Source: Polytrichum commune (lineage: Eukaryota > Streptophyta > Polytrichopsida > Polytrichales > Polytrichaceae). Taken from it: DNA of 64,000 bases. Within the stretch, counting starts at the first letter, position 1, and each line of letters starts with the position of its first letter. Below the pieces are notes generated by a model that did no database searches, was not told the DNA's origin, and saw nothing but the letters and a program-made list of their open reading frames with translations. The position numbers were made by a program, and so were the translations under genes. Location of the stretch: the NCBI GenBank assembly GCA_950295325.1, contig OX485804.1, positions 3,162,001-3,226,000 of the forward strand, in the 5' to 3' direction. Positions 33,976-45,899 of the stretch are shown here, piece by piece.

Positions 33976-36900
33976 ATGGGTTCGGCTGTGCGTCGTGGTG
34001 CAACCATTCGTTTGACGGACGATGGACGCACACTTCGTCACATGCCAATAGGGGATTTGATATTTCACACGGAGCTCCACGTGGCGACAGAGAACAATGT
34101 GCACACATTTAGATGTCCTTGCAAAGACTGCAAGGGTAGACGCAGAAAAACCATACAAGTTATACGGCAACACAACGCGGCAGTTGGCCGTGATCCATTT
34201 CTAACCAAGTCTTTACTAGGCGATGACCCCGTCGATGGATACCCACCGTCTGGAATGTGGGTGGAGGACGTCTGTTGGTACAACGACGTTGTAGAAGACA
34301 TCCCTTCGAACACATTACCTGAACCCGTGGACGCCGACAACGGGGCACTTCCCCCACCCCTCCTGGATGAATTCCATGAAGTTGAACGTCAGGTGCTGGA
34401 GGCACTGGGCAGAGGGGATGCACTCCACGAAGAGGCCGTAGCTGAAGAACGTTTGCATATGGAGAACGAGGAAGACGGCGACATCGAAGATGAATTGGAT
34501 GGTTTGTATACGGAAGCCACGACTCTAGTGTACCCGGGTTCAAAAATGAGTGTTGTGTCCGCCACGATCATCATAATGAACATGTGCTCGGTGTTCCGTG
34601 TGAGCAATACATTTACCGATGAGTTGTTCCGATTTTTGTCTGGAGACTTGTTACCAATGCCCAACAAGTTGCCCAAAACTCATTATGCGGCTCGGAAGAG
34701 CATCCGTCGACTTGGATTGACCTACAACAATATCCATGCATGTCCCAATGGTTGTATTCCATATGACGAATAATATGCAAATCATGATTTATGTCCCAAG
34801 TGCATGGCGCGACGATGGCTGGATGGCAGCAACAACATTCCCGTAAGAGTAATCCGTCACTTTCCCCTATTTCCTAGGTTGAAACGGATGTGGCGCTTGT
34901 CTGAGATAGCGCGTCTATTGACAGGTCATACCAAACACGTCAGCAATGATGACATTATGTGTTCTGTGGTTGACAGCCCTGCATGGAAGCACATCAACAA
35001 TGACGTCGCGTTTGGCAACTTTGAGCTTGACGATAGGAACATGAGACTGGCTCTCGCTTTGGACGGAGTGAATCCTTTTAAACTAAACAACATCAACTGG
35101 TCGACGTGGCCGGTATTGATTTTGAATTACAATTTCGAGCCATGGTTGGTGACCAAAAAGTTTTTTATCTCGTTGTGTATATTGATTTCCGGGAAGAAGT
35201 CGCCGTCCTCTTCAAACATTGATGTGTTTATACGACCGCTTTTGAAGGAGCTACAAGAGCTTTGGCATGGTGTTGAGGCTTTAGATTTCTCCCAACCACA
35301 AGGGAGTCGCATTTTCACTTTGCGTGCCATACTTATGTGGACCATTTCCGATTTTCCCGCTTTCGGCCTCATTTCTGGTCTTACTTGTAAGGGCTACAAG
35401 GGGTGCCCTTGTTGTGGACCAAACACCGATGCGAGTATGGCAAAAACCGGAGACATGCTTCCAAATCGGAGCATTAGGGGCACCAAAATTGTTTACGGCG
35501 GCATTCGTCGTTATTTACCCCGTCACCACCCGTATCGCCGGAATAGGAGATTCAATGGGGAGGAAGAGGAACGTCCTAGGCCAAAACCGATGTCGGGGGA
35601 TGATATCATTCGATACGCAGTTTGGCGCGATTCATACCTACAGATGGGCGGGAGAGAGAACGGACCCAACGATCCTGTGCATGTCACAGGCGTCAAAAGA
35701 CTTAGTGCGTTGTTCGAGCTGGAATACTGGCAGGTGATTCCCGTATAACAATTAATGTTTGCACATCTTATTCATAGATGTTGAAGTGGACATCGCGACA
35801 TCCGTCTCAGTCACGTAGTTTGTAATGATGTCCACCAAGACATCTGGTCTGACGCTTCAGGTCATGATGATTACCAGCTTTGCTCATACGGATAGACGAG
35901 GCATGCATGTGTCCATGAAAGTGCTGGCAATGTGTCTGAAATTGCCCATGTGTCTTGTGCAGCACCTGCTAGAGCGTCACATCTTCGATGTTATGCATTG
36001 TGAGAAGAATTTGTGCGAGAACTTGTTGAAGACATTGTTTGGAATGAATGATAGTCCTGGAAGCAGAGTCGACGCGGAGGACCTGGGAATACGCGAAGAG
36101 ATATGGTTGCAACCCCCACGGCGGCCACAGGATGGGTACTATATGCCGCACGCTCCCTATGTTTTTAGGCCACATGAACGCGCGGAGTTTGTTGGAATCG
36201 TCTCCAATATTCGCACCCCCACAAACTACGTGGGTAGCATTCACAAGCGCCTAGCGGATGGGAAATTGCAGTACATGAAAACGCACGACTACCATGTTCT
36301 CATGCAACAGGCAAGTCAAGAAGGACACCCTCGGGGATGTCAATGTTGTAATACAATGTATCAATGTGTCATAGGAGTATAGGCACACACCGCATGATGT
36401 CTACTGAGACCTCATTCCAAACATGGTTGACGCGTCAACATCCTGGGGGACGTTATCCTCAAACTGTTCTCGCACTCCATGTTCTTCATGATGCTCCTAG
36501 ATGTTCTGTCTGATGTCCAGGGGGGCGCGACACAATCGTTCTCTGACTTTCTAAATACATGTCTTCCAGATTCTTCCAGTGGCTATACGCAACCTATTGG
36601 ATGAAAGCGTGCGCGTAGCTATTATCAAACTGAGTAGAGTGTTTCAGAGACTATGCGCCAAGGAGGTGAAGAGAGGCGACAAGGAGGGCACAATGTTGGA
36701 TGTGGTGATGGCGATGTGCGTCATGGAGAAGGAGTTCCCTCCCACATTTATGAATGTCATGACGCATATTCCCGTCCATTTGGTGGAGCAGTTGTACACG
36801 TGCGGTAGTGCATTGTCGATGGATGTATCCCATAGAACGGTACATGAAAACGTTGAAAGATTACGTTCGAACATTTGCACATCCGGAGGGTAGCATAGCG

Positions 36901-38229
36901 GAAGGTTATCAAATGGACGACACCCTTGGTTTTTGCACGGAGTACATGCATCAGTACAGTGGAACTACACATCGTGTATGGGATGCTGAAGAGGATGCAA
37001 CCATGAACGATGAGATTCTCCGTTGCAACTCACAACAAAAGCGAAAGATGTCCGACGAATTCCGCAACTATGCGCACGCTTTTGTTTTGGACAATGCGTC
37101 GTCATTGGAGCGTTGCAGAGAGTTAGTGGAACCCATACTTACTTTACTTCAAGCCTCGATGATATATACTGTCACCCAATGCAAAATACATGTGTCATAT
37201 CAACTGTGACATGCAGTAGTGCATGAGGATGTGTTGGACATGATATCCCAAATGACATTCTTTCTGAGATATACGCGTCACATGTGATATTGCAGATGAT
37301 GGCCATCACACTTTTGCATCACCTTTATATACATGCAAGGGCCATTTCTAACCACAATTTAATGGCACACAACCTTGTGCAGGGAGTTTATGGCAGCTAG
37401 AGTTTCGCGTTGGAAAGAGAGGGAGGCCTTTCGGAAAATGTGTCGCCGCCGCCATCCAACTTTGGTAGTGCGGTATCCGTTGGAACTACACGATCTTCCT
37501 CCCTTTGCAACATGGTTGACGTCGCGTCTGTCACGTCAGCGTTTCTCCGGCGAAGTTGTGGACGTCGATGTTGCGCAATACACGCAACCTCCCGAGCGAT
37601 ATGCAATCTCACACCGGAAAATGTATGCGTTTGGCATGCACTTCCGAGTACGAGGTGCTGAGGGTGGCCTCGTCACGCGCGATTCATGTGTGGTGGCCTC
37701 ATTTACACGACAAATACCATGGGGCTTGAGAAATGGGCGACCCATAGAGACAACCGAGGAGTATGTGGGCTACATCGAAGAGATCTTGGAGCTAGACTAC
37801 CGAAATCATTGCACCACTGTGCTAGTGTGCGATTGGGTTCGCCCAAGTGCAGATCCTCGACACCCTAACATCACACGGGATCAATATGGTTTCACCGTTG
37901 CGAACTTCAACCGCATGGATGGCAAAGTGCACTCAAATTCTTTTGCATTTCCATTGCATTGTCAACAAGTTTTTTTCTCCAATGACCCGACGAGGCCAGG
38001 ATGGAAGGTTGTATGTCGCACGGACGTGAGGGGTAGACGTGGGCAACTACAAACCAACCAGACCTTACCGCGCATAATTGATGTCGGCCACGATGCTAAC
38101 TTTGTGGGTTTACAACCACAAATGCAAGATGTAGAGCCCACTAGAGAGCTCGCAACGGACGGCGGCATGCACATCCCAGCCTCGTTGGATGTTCGTGGGG
38201 AAGAAGAAAACGAAGGAACACAGTATTAG
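33976..38229 (+). CDS. CACTA transposase TNP2 (with DUF4218- and DUF4216-type regions)
   Basis: This split plus-strand gene encodes the DDE-type transposase of CACTA elements. Exon 1 runs from 33,976 to 35,733 and includes the zinc-binding transposase-associated module (CPCKDCKGRRRK). Then come RLALALDGVNPF (likely catalytic Asp), DFPAFGLISGLTCKGYKGCP and the GDD-containing region. Exon 2 (35963-36310) has HIFDVMHCEKNLCENLLKT. Exon 3 (from 36,570) has ILPVAIRNLLDESVR and the DUF4218-like YPIERYMKTLKDYVR. The last part (about 37,385-38,229) matches DUF4216: VASFTRQIPWGLRNGRPIE and VCRTDVRGRRGQL. The intron after 36,310 has a GC donor. A TAA lies in frame at 34,771-34,773 and a one-base frameshift lies near 36,793, so this copy is probably not autonomous. 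The true start may lie slightly upstream. Confidence 0.9.
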
Positions 38230-39059
38230 TGGTTACAACCCAAAGCACCTACAGCAACGTCACATCACACATGGCATGCAATGTATAAGGTTGCGTCACA
38301 AGGGACGCCTTGCTGGAGAGGAACCGACTGTCAAGGCTGATGTCTACTCGGGTGTCCGCGGAGACGTCCTTTGTGTTCAAACAGACGGATGGTCATAATT
38401 TTCTAGGCACTAAGATTTTCCAGTAGCAGTTGCTCGTCTATATGTGGAATGTGGCCATGAGATCCAACGTGGGCACTCCCACGTTTGGCGCATGTATTTT
38501 TGGAATTGTGAGAGCAATGAAGTGCCATATTTTGCTTGCAAAAGTCTTCCCTTGATTTCCTCGTGTCTAAATGTACAAATATATAACCTTTGAAATCAAA
38601 ATCAACATATGACAAACTAAATTATAAACAAGTGAATGAGAAAACATTCCTTTTGTAGCAAAACTTGAAATTTCATAATTTTTCTATTTTAATCCAAAGG
38701 GCATTTTTCCACTTTAATTAATTATTCGGCTAACATGTGTTGAACCAGCTATATATGAACCTACGGTATGCAATTGTGGTCCCGCATGTCTACCTTATGG
38801 CAATTAGAGAATGACTCAACCACCCCCGTGTTTTTTGGCTCATCCGCTACAAATATTTGAACGGAATTCAGGAGAATAACATGCATGCCAAGAACCATAT
38901 TGATGCACCGTGAGAAATTTATGTGGCATTCCCTCAAATTTTTGGGAACAAGTTTGTCTTTTATAGCCAACCACACATAGTTGAACATTCTCCAACTTTT
39001 TTTTCCCGAGCAGCACTTTAAGTCTGCCCGCCGCAACTTTATACATGCTGTGGATAGAC

Positions 39060-39260
39060 CTGTGGGGATGACGTGGCGTTAGCGGCCTTACAAACGGCCC
39101 GACGCAGGACGTCAACATGTTTTAAATGACATCCACAAGAACATGGCTATCCTTCCTGACATCGCCATGTCCTGGCCCATGATCTGTCATGTTTCACGCA
39201 ACGTCCAATAAAATCTGCAATTCTGTGGGCGTTTATTGCCGAACATAGTGACATCTCGGA
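39060..39260. repeat. Right subterminal repeat zone of the CACTA
   Basis: Several GACGTC, GACGTGG and GACATC/GATGTC motifs occur in about 200 bp next to the right inverted end, for example near 39,069, 39,107, 39,126, 39,158 and 39,250. This mirrors the left zone at 28,961-29,480. Confidence 0.65.
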
Positions 39261-39316
39261 AGACATCACTCGTTTCCCCAAAACGACCCCAAAAATGCGG
39301 GTTTCTTATAGTGTTT

Positions 39317-41274
39317 GCTGTGCATTTTGGTAGTCCACATATTGTTTTTTGGATTCCTACAATTTTTTTGTTTAGTCTTTTTATAGTCGGGAGTGAATAT
39401 GGTACTGCGTAGAAACTGTATGCTATGCCTGCTCTGATGACTGTGTCAACCATACTGATTTTTTGTTTGATTGTGGCAGGGCATTTGGCTAGCTATTTGC
39501 ATTGGTATTTTATTTTATTTGTGGTGATATGTGTTTGAAGTTTCCATTTTAGTGAGGGTACTAGCTGAATTCCTAGATATACATATGGTTCGTTTTGGTG
39601 TAGGACGGGAATTAGTTGGTTTCTGTACGATATGTTGTGATCTTGTATTTGGGTTTTTAATTTTTGGGGGTTTAGTTTCAGTTTGTTGGGGCAACCTGTG
39701 ATAGTACATTTTTGTACACCTAGATCCATTCCAGCCCATTCGCAAAATTTATCTAATTTGTTTAGTTGTGTTTGTATTGATTGGAGATTGTTTGTTATTG
39801 TGGCGAGGTCATCTGCGTATGCTGCGGAACTAATGGTTAGGTTTGATGTGCCAAATGTATATCCGTTTTTGCCCCTTTGGAGCCATCTGAGTAGTGGTTC
39901 TAAGAATATTAGAAATAAATATGGGCTTAAGGTGTCACCTTGGATGGTGCCTCTTTGAATAGATATTGGTTTTGTTTTTCCGAAATGTTCGCCGGTAAAT
40001 GTGGTGGTAGAGTCTGCGTAAATATTACCTATTAGTGTTACTGCATCTGTTAGATATCCCAGGTCTTTCATTACAGCTAAGAGTCTAGCATGGTCAAGGG
40101 AGCCGAATGCATTTTTAAAGTCTATGTATAGTAGATATATGTTTTGGTTTGTAAATCTAGCATCTTCTAAGGCTGCTATGAATAGTTGTAGTTGTCTAGA
40201 TGTGCTTCTTTCTGCTCTGAATCCTTCTTTATTGTCGTGTAGTATTTGGTGTTTCTCCCCGTATGCTGATAGTATTAGTGTCAGTGTACTAGTAAATAAT
40301 TTGTAGATTGTGTTTGCAAGTGCTATGGGCCTGTGATTTGTTAATATTGATGGGTCTCATTTTTTGTACAAGAGTATGGTTAGACTTGTTTTCCATGATG
40401 CTGGGATTTTTTTTTGTTTATAGCAGTATGTGAAAAAAAGGAGTAGCATTTTATGAAAGTTGTCAGGCATATTTTTTAGTATTGAATTTGGAATTTTGTC
40501 TGGGCCTGGTGTTTTGTTATTGGACAGGTGTTTTAGGCATAGGTCATATATTTCTTGGTCAAAATATTTATGTAGTGGTGTTTGTGGGTCTCCTCTTGTA
40601 TCTATTATAAATCCATCAAGGTCGTGCCATGGGTATTGTTTGACACCACATGTGCAGTTGTTTGTGTGTTCTGGTTGGTAATAACATGTTGGTACAGTTG
40701 GTTTATTGCTAATTGATTGTTGTATATGAATTTCATTTGCTATGTCTTCTGGGCTGGTTAAGATATTGTTGTTTATATCTGTAATGCAGTCTAATGGCGG
40801 TGTGTCTTGGTTTTTAAAGACTTTGTTATTTATTTTTTTGGGGGTTTTTTTCATATAGTTGTCTGTATTTCGTGATGGTTTTTTTAACGCATCTTGGGTG
40901 TATTTAGTGGTAATTTTTCGTGTTTGTTTGTTTGTGGTTTTGGCTAGTTCTGCTATTAACTTAATCCATTTTTGTGGGTTTGTATCTGGGTGAGGTGGTG
41001 GGGGGATGATGGTGTGGTTGTGATTATTTAGTTCTTCTATTACTGGGTGGTTTTGCCAGAGTGGTATGGTTTTCGAAATGTAAATTGCTTTTCTTATTAG
41101 GTGGTATGTAGATAAGTGTTTTTTCCATTGTTTTTGTAGTTTTCTTGGTAAGAAGCCTCCTTGCTGAGCTGTGCGGTGTGTTAGTGTGGGTAGTGGGAGG
41201 GCGCTGCAAGTTTCTTGGGTTTTTCTGATATTTGTTGTGTTAAATAGTGTAATTTGGTGCAAGATGCTTGTCAT
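39317..41274 (-). CDS. LINE ORF2: reverse transcriptase
   Basis: The minus strand gives a classic non-LTR reverse transcriptase. NNKTPGPDKIPNSILKNMP is followed by NHRPIALANTIYKLF. Motif A is YIDFKNAFGSLDHARLL near 40,110. Motif B contains RGTIQGDTLSPYLFLIFLEP. Motif C is SAAYADDLATI near 39,815 (YADD). The region ends QKTICGLPKCTAN at the CACTA junction. A TGA follows LLYKK near 40,356; otherwise the frame is mostly open. Preceding residues (from 41,274) form the N-terminal linker with GGFLPRKLQKQWKKHLSTY. The enzyme would copy element RNA at a nicked target. Confidence 0.95.
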
Positions 41275-41439
41275 TGGTCGGTTGTTAAGTGCTCATTCAT
41301 CAAAATTGTGGTGAGTTCGTTTATTTGAAGGGAGTTTTCTTCGTTAAATAGTATTTTGAGTTTTTCAATGTTGTCTTGTGGGATGGGTTTTAGAATCCTT
41401 GGTGGTTTGTTTATTTTAGGTTATATGGGGCGGGCTAGG

Positions 41440-42220
41440 AGTGTGTTGGGTGGTATTTGTAGTATGACTGGTGAGTGATCTGAGTTCATATTATAGTCGT
41501 GGTTTGTAGTTGAGGTATATAGGGTGTTATTGGGCGTTTGGATATAGTACCCATCGATTAAGCTTGTTTGAGTGTAGTTTTATCCACCTTGTCTGGTAAA
41601 TGTGCTATTTGTTGGGATGTAAGTTAGATTTAGAGTGTCTGTGAATGTGCGCCATTCTATGTCTTCTGTTTGTGGGGGTGTTATGTTGAATTCGTTTTGT
41701 CTCCCTATAAGGGCTATGTCTCTGTTAGAGTCTCCGCATAGTATGTGGGAGTGGTTTGGATGTGCCATGATTTGCTGAGTTATTTGTTGTTGGATTGTTG
41801 GGATGTATTGGATGTCTTTTAAGTGAGATGGCATATACATGTGTAGGATTAGCCATTGTTGTAGTGGTGTGTTTTGTATTTGTATAATTTGTAAATATGG
41901 TGAGATCTCAGCTGGGATAGGTATTTTGGTGATGTTCCCTGGATATGCATATTTGTTATTTATTAGAGTGAGGAGTCCTCCTCTTGCTGGGGTATATGGC
42001 ATTCTTTGTTGTATACATCTTGTTAGAGCATGTGTGTTGTTAAAAATTAGCTTGTATTCTGGAAATAGGTTTTGTATATATTTTGTTGATTTTGTTGCAG
42101 TTAATTTGGTTTCTTGTATGGTGATGATTGCCGGGTTTGTTGTGGTATTTACGATTATGTTGTGTATGTTTGGTAGAGCTGTGTTTAGAGATGAGGCATT
42201 CCATGTGATGATGTAAGTGT
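41440..42220 (-). CDS. LINE ORF2: AP-type (APE) endonuclease
   Basis: Exonuclease-endonuclease-phosphatase motifs appear in order on the minus strand: IITWNASSLNTALPN near 42,205 (Asn), IITIQETKLTA near 42,115 (Glu), RGGLLTLINNKYAYPG near 41,975, WLILHMYMPSH near 41,850, ILCGDSNRDIALIGRQNE near 41,725 (Asp; the usual GDFNRD has Ser here) and MNSDHSPVILQIP near 41,480 (SDH). This domain nicks genomic DNA to prime reverse transcription. Small frame breaks occur at both ends of the clean stretch 42,002-41,580. Confidence 0.9.
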
Positions 42221-42611
42221 TGAGGCTGGTTGTTTATATCTCTTGACTTTGCGGGAGTGGTGTATTGGTTTGTGGGGGTGGGTGTGAGTATTCTGGTAAG
42301 GGTTCGTAGCATTTGAAAGATTCTATTAGTAAATTTTCGGGTAAAAAAAGGAATTTGTTTGTTAGTATTTGGAGGTTTGGTGGATTATTGTTTTGTTTTA
42401 TAAAATCATATAGGTGTTTGTGAATGGTGTTAGGTGGGTTGATTAGGCTTTGGTTGGTGGTTATGAATTCTGTGTATGGGTGTTTTTTTTGGATGTGTCT
42501 CTCTGGGGGGTTTTGAAGAAGTGCTATTTTTTCAAGGAGTGTTGTTGTCCAGTCTGGGTTTGATATGTGTGTTAGTTGGTGATTGTGTGAACCCTTTGAA
42601 TGGTCCACCAC
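42221..42611 (-). CDS. LINE ORF2: segment upstream of the endonuclease
   Basis: A minus-strand open stretch reads DHSKGSHNHQLTHISNPDWT and continues through FLPENLLIESFKCYEPLPEY to a stop just before the endonuclease start. Composition (Asn, Pro, His, Thr) is that of the LINE. It links the 2A-containing N-terminus, on the far side of the 2.8-kb insertion, to the APE domain. No domain was recognised. Confidence 0.65.
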
Positions 42612-42774
42612 TCTGCGGGATCACTTTTAGTTAGAATGTTAGCATTAAAAGTTAGAATTGATAGGGAATTTAGGGAAAATTAGTTCATTTAGTATTTAGC
42701 CTAGAAGAAGGAAGGTCAAAATGAAACTAAGTAGTGCTAGAAGATAGCAAAGTAGAAAAAATGTGCTAGCTAGT

Positions 42775-42885
42775 AAAAACAACTAGCTAAGCAAATATTA
42801 GTAGATGCTAGTTATTAAGCAAATATTAGTAGATGCTAGTTATTAAGCAAATGTTAGTAGATGCTAGCTAAGCAAGTGTTAGTTT
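42775..42885 (+). repeat. Short tandem repeat inside the insertion
   Basis: Three to four units of about 28-30 bp contain AGCAAAT(A/G)TTAGTAGATGCT and TAGTTATTA. They lie within the 2.8-kb insertion. Confidence 0.8.
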
Positions 42886-43639
42886 ATTAGTTAGTGTGAG
42901 GCACACAAGACTATTGGAGGTGTTTTACATAAGAAGATAAAATCGGCGTGAAGAATTTTGAAGAAAAAAAGAAAGAGAGCAAGGGGGATACTTGCCCACT
43001 TGCCCCCTTGCCAACTCGATGGCGGAAAAATTAGAAAGATTTCTAAAGGTTTTTTGTCGGAGCCACCTCGGCGAGAGGATGGCAACCTCAACCGGGAAAA
43101 CCCCCGAGCTAAAATTTCGGGAAAGGGTTTGAAAAATGGATCCGGTGGAGGAGGGGTCCAACCCTTTTGTGAGAGGGTTTAAAAACCCCTCCTTCCACCT
43201 TGTAGCTCTCTCTCTCTTTCTCTAGTTTTTGGGCGAAGCCCTGCTTCAATGTAGTTAGGAAAAAATCCTTTAGCATGTATTCTCAATGGTCTAAAAGAAA
43301 GGCTTGAGAACCTCCTCTACTCTCTCTCTCCTAGTTAGGTTGTGTGTTTATTAACACACCAACAAAATTATTCCTTCTTTTGTAGAGGTAGGTTGGATGG
43401 TAGAGTTTTGAGTAGAGGCATTATAGACCTCATCTGCCAATGCCCTGAAGGCTTAGTTTAAAAGCTAGAACAAGATACTTATCATTTTTCTCTTAGAGAG
43501 ATTTCATATAGCTATCCATAGCCGTTTCCCATTTGTGATTTGGTTGAGATGACAATTAGTTATGGATTTTCAAAGATGGAGTAGAAAAACTGGGTGGTCT
43601 TGTGGGTAGCGGCTGCTGGATCAGACCTGCGAGCCCAAT

Positions 43640-44060
43640 AGGAATTTTAATTCCAAGAAATTATATTTTTCCCAAGTAGAACTTTTGTGTAGCTTTCCAA
43701 AATGGCTTAGAACATTTGATTTGAGCATGATTTGAATTAGATATGAATTGTGCAAGATGGGACACATAGTTTGAGAACTTTTGGTTGACTGCTGCATTAC
43801 AGAGGACCTGCTGGGTTCACTTCGGCTTACCTTTCTAATCACATATTTTTATCAAATACATCTTTTTAATATCTCTCCAGGGTCATATAGAACGTTTGAT
43901 TTGACTAAGATTTGAATTAGATATGAATGGTTGAAGGCGAGATACATAGTTTAAGCCTTCTTGATTGACTGCTGTGTTACAAGGAGTCCGCTGAATTTCT
44001 ATTAGCTTAACCTGCTGATGTCATAATTTTTTCTAGTTAGAGCTTGTTCATAGCTTTCCA
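43640..44060 (+). repeat. Diverged direct repeats, about 185-bp period
   Basis: The phrase GATTTGAATTAGATATGAAT recurs near 43,729 and 43,909, followed in both copies by ACATAGTTT and TTGACTGCTG. A weaker third copy with TAGCTTTCCAA follows near 44,050. This is internal structure of the 2.8-kb insertion. Confidence 0.7.
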
Positions 44061-45449
44061 ATGGTATAAGGAAAGCCTAGATCCAAGTAGTAAGGAATGT
44101 GCTATGAATTTTTGAAGTTAGAAGGTAGATAGGTGGGTTGGAAGGGTCGGTTGAATCGACCTCACACTTCCAACCCTCATAACTTTTGCATTTCTTATCC
44201 GATTAGAGTGATTTTTAGATCATTGGAAAGATAATTTGGTGCACTAAGTATAAATATTATGCTTAGGATTAAATTACAGGGCAGAATAACAGTTTATATT
44301 TTAATTGTTAACTAAGGTACGCTTACTACCAAACTAGTTACAAAGAAGGAGGCAAGGTCGACGCTCGGAAAGTGGAGCAAGGAAGGAGGTAGCGGCTTGG
44401 CCTACATCAAGCCCAAATCAACCGAGGAAAATTGAGGTAAATTAACTAACCTTAAGCCTTCCATTTAGGATTGGAGGGAGCACGGCTAAGGTACGCATCT
44501 ATAAACCCATTCACCTATCTCGTAAGGTCAAGTGGCTTGACCACTTGACCGCCAAGGGAGTACCCAATTCCATTGTTTTCGGGGCCCTTGGTATGTTTTG
44601 TGGTAGTAGCTTCATTTATTAGCAAGTTTCGTGTGTGGTAAGTCGGATTAATCACCGACACGACCACTCTGAATGTTGTTGGTGGAAAGGTGGGGTTAAT
44701 GACCCGCGAATCCACTATTATGTTGTTGGCCCCATAGATTGGGAGTAATGGCCCCAATTTATGAAGATTGCGCAACAGGTTGAACCTACAGGTCGCCCGT
44801 CACCCTGGTCCCATTGAGTTGCATTTCGTGGTCTATCCAGTGTAAACACATTTAACAATCAAAACATACCAAATAAATCGTAAACCCTTGTTGGCAAGAG
44901 ACCCGAGGTAAGGGGTGATGCCTAATATGTTAATGTAGTAAGTTAGGACGTGCAAACAAAAGTAAGTAATTAAGAAGGAATTTGTGTGAAGGGTGGGACT
45001 TAGGCCAAGTTCCCCCGCTTAGAAAACTAAATAGAACTAAATAAAGAAATAGGAAGAATTGAATGGTCCATCAAATTGTCGTTATTCCGTTCGTTGAGTT
45101 AGGGTGGTATGAGTCACACCCGGTTGGGTGTATCAGAACCATCCCAATTCACAAATTAGGATTGCCTTGGTTTCAAGGCTGGTGCGTCTGCGCGTAGAAT
45201 AGGTTGTAGGTTAAGGTTAGAACTAGATATGAAATTGGTTAGTGGAGTTTAAAGCCACACTAGTAAAAAACTAAGGCCTAACCTCCGGAGGTACTACGAC
45301 GCATATTTAATCTCCCTTAAAAATCTAACTACTCACGTTATACACCTATCATCCGGGTTCGGCTTGGGCGCCTGCAAATGCAGGCCACCTTCACCGAAGG
45401 GCTTGTGTGATACTTTTAGGCTCCCTCGAAAGGGGGTGGCCCAAAAGTA

Positions 45450-45776
45450 CCACAGATTGCATGTTTCTAGCAATGGGCTTATCGTGATGATGAGTGCATA
45501 TAGTATTCGTTGTGGTGGGTGATGTTGGTTTTCTTGTATGTATCTTGCTAGGTGTGGGTGTTCTATAGATGTGGCCATATGGTTTGGATGTGTTGCTTTT
45601 AGACATGCGGCAAATTGTTTTGCTAAATGTTGGTATTCTGGGTGTAGTTTTATTGTGCAGGGTATAAAATATATTTTATTCCTACTTCTGTGTGATGGTG
45701 GATGCGTTTTAAGTATGTTTGGCATTGGTCCCGGGTTGGTTTCGATGTCTCCACAGAGGAGTATTAGGAGTTTCAT
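45450..45776 (-). CDS. LINE ORF2: N-terminal segment after the 2A peptide
   Basis: After the 2A motif the frame continues MPNILKTHPPSHRSRNKIYF and on to ILYALIITISPLLETCNLW, 109 residues in all, until the 2.8-kb insertion begins. The segment has no recognised domain. In composition and position it belongs to the N-terminus of the LINE polyprotein, ahead of the endonuclease. Confidence 0.7.
45726..45776 (-). other. 2A-like ribosome-skipping peptide at the LINE ORF2 start
   Basis: The minus strand encodes MKLLILLCGDIETNPGP, and the next codon is ATG. The 2A consensus is D(V/I)ExNPG|P preceded by a hydrophobic, Leu-rich helix. All conserved positions are present: D at residue 10, E at 12 and NPGP at 14-17. 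In 2A peptides the ribosome fails to join the last Gly-Pro bond, so upstream and downstream proteins are released separately. 2A sequences at LINE ORF2 N-termini are known from trypanosomes, sea urchins and other animals. Function here is inferred. Confidence 0.75.
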
Positions 45777-45899
45777 GAAGTGGTTGTTTAAGTAGTTTGG
45801 TATGTTGGCGGTGTTGTGTTTGTTAGTATGGTGTTTTTGTCTATTGGTTTTTTTGAGGAATTTAGTGGATTTGTGACTAGTGTAGTTTTGGTGTTGTGG

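Larger units (their letters stand above)
28931..39313. mobile_element. CACTA (En/Spm) DNA transposon, 10,383 bp, inserted in the LINE
   Basis: The left end begins CACTATAAGAAA at 28,931 and the right end is its exact inverse, finishing TTTCTTATAGTG at 39,313. Both sides are flanked by TTT (28,928-28,930 and 39,314-39,316), the 3-bp target duplication typical of CACTA elements. Subterminal zones of a few hundred bases are crowded with GACGTC, GACATC and GATGTC motifs in both orientations, the usual binding field of a TNPA-type protein. It contains a TNP2 transposase gene (plus strand) and a divergent TNPA-like gene (minus strand). The perfect ends suggest a fairly recent insertion, but TNP2 carries at least one stop and one frameshift. 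Confidence 0.95.
42612..45448. mobile_element. 2.8-kb non-coding insertion in the LINE, LTR-like
   Basis: ACCAC occurs on both sides (42,607-42,611 and 45,449-45,453), as for a 5-bp target duplication. The insert lacks long frames and has a promoter-like, CT-rich stretch near 43,200 and internal repeats, so a solo LTR or a small LTR-derived element is the best guess. Its termini are not the usual TG...CA, which leaves the class open. A palindrome lies at the right edge (about 45,412-45,453). It appears old enough to have lost any coding part. Confidence 0.45.
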
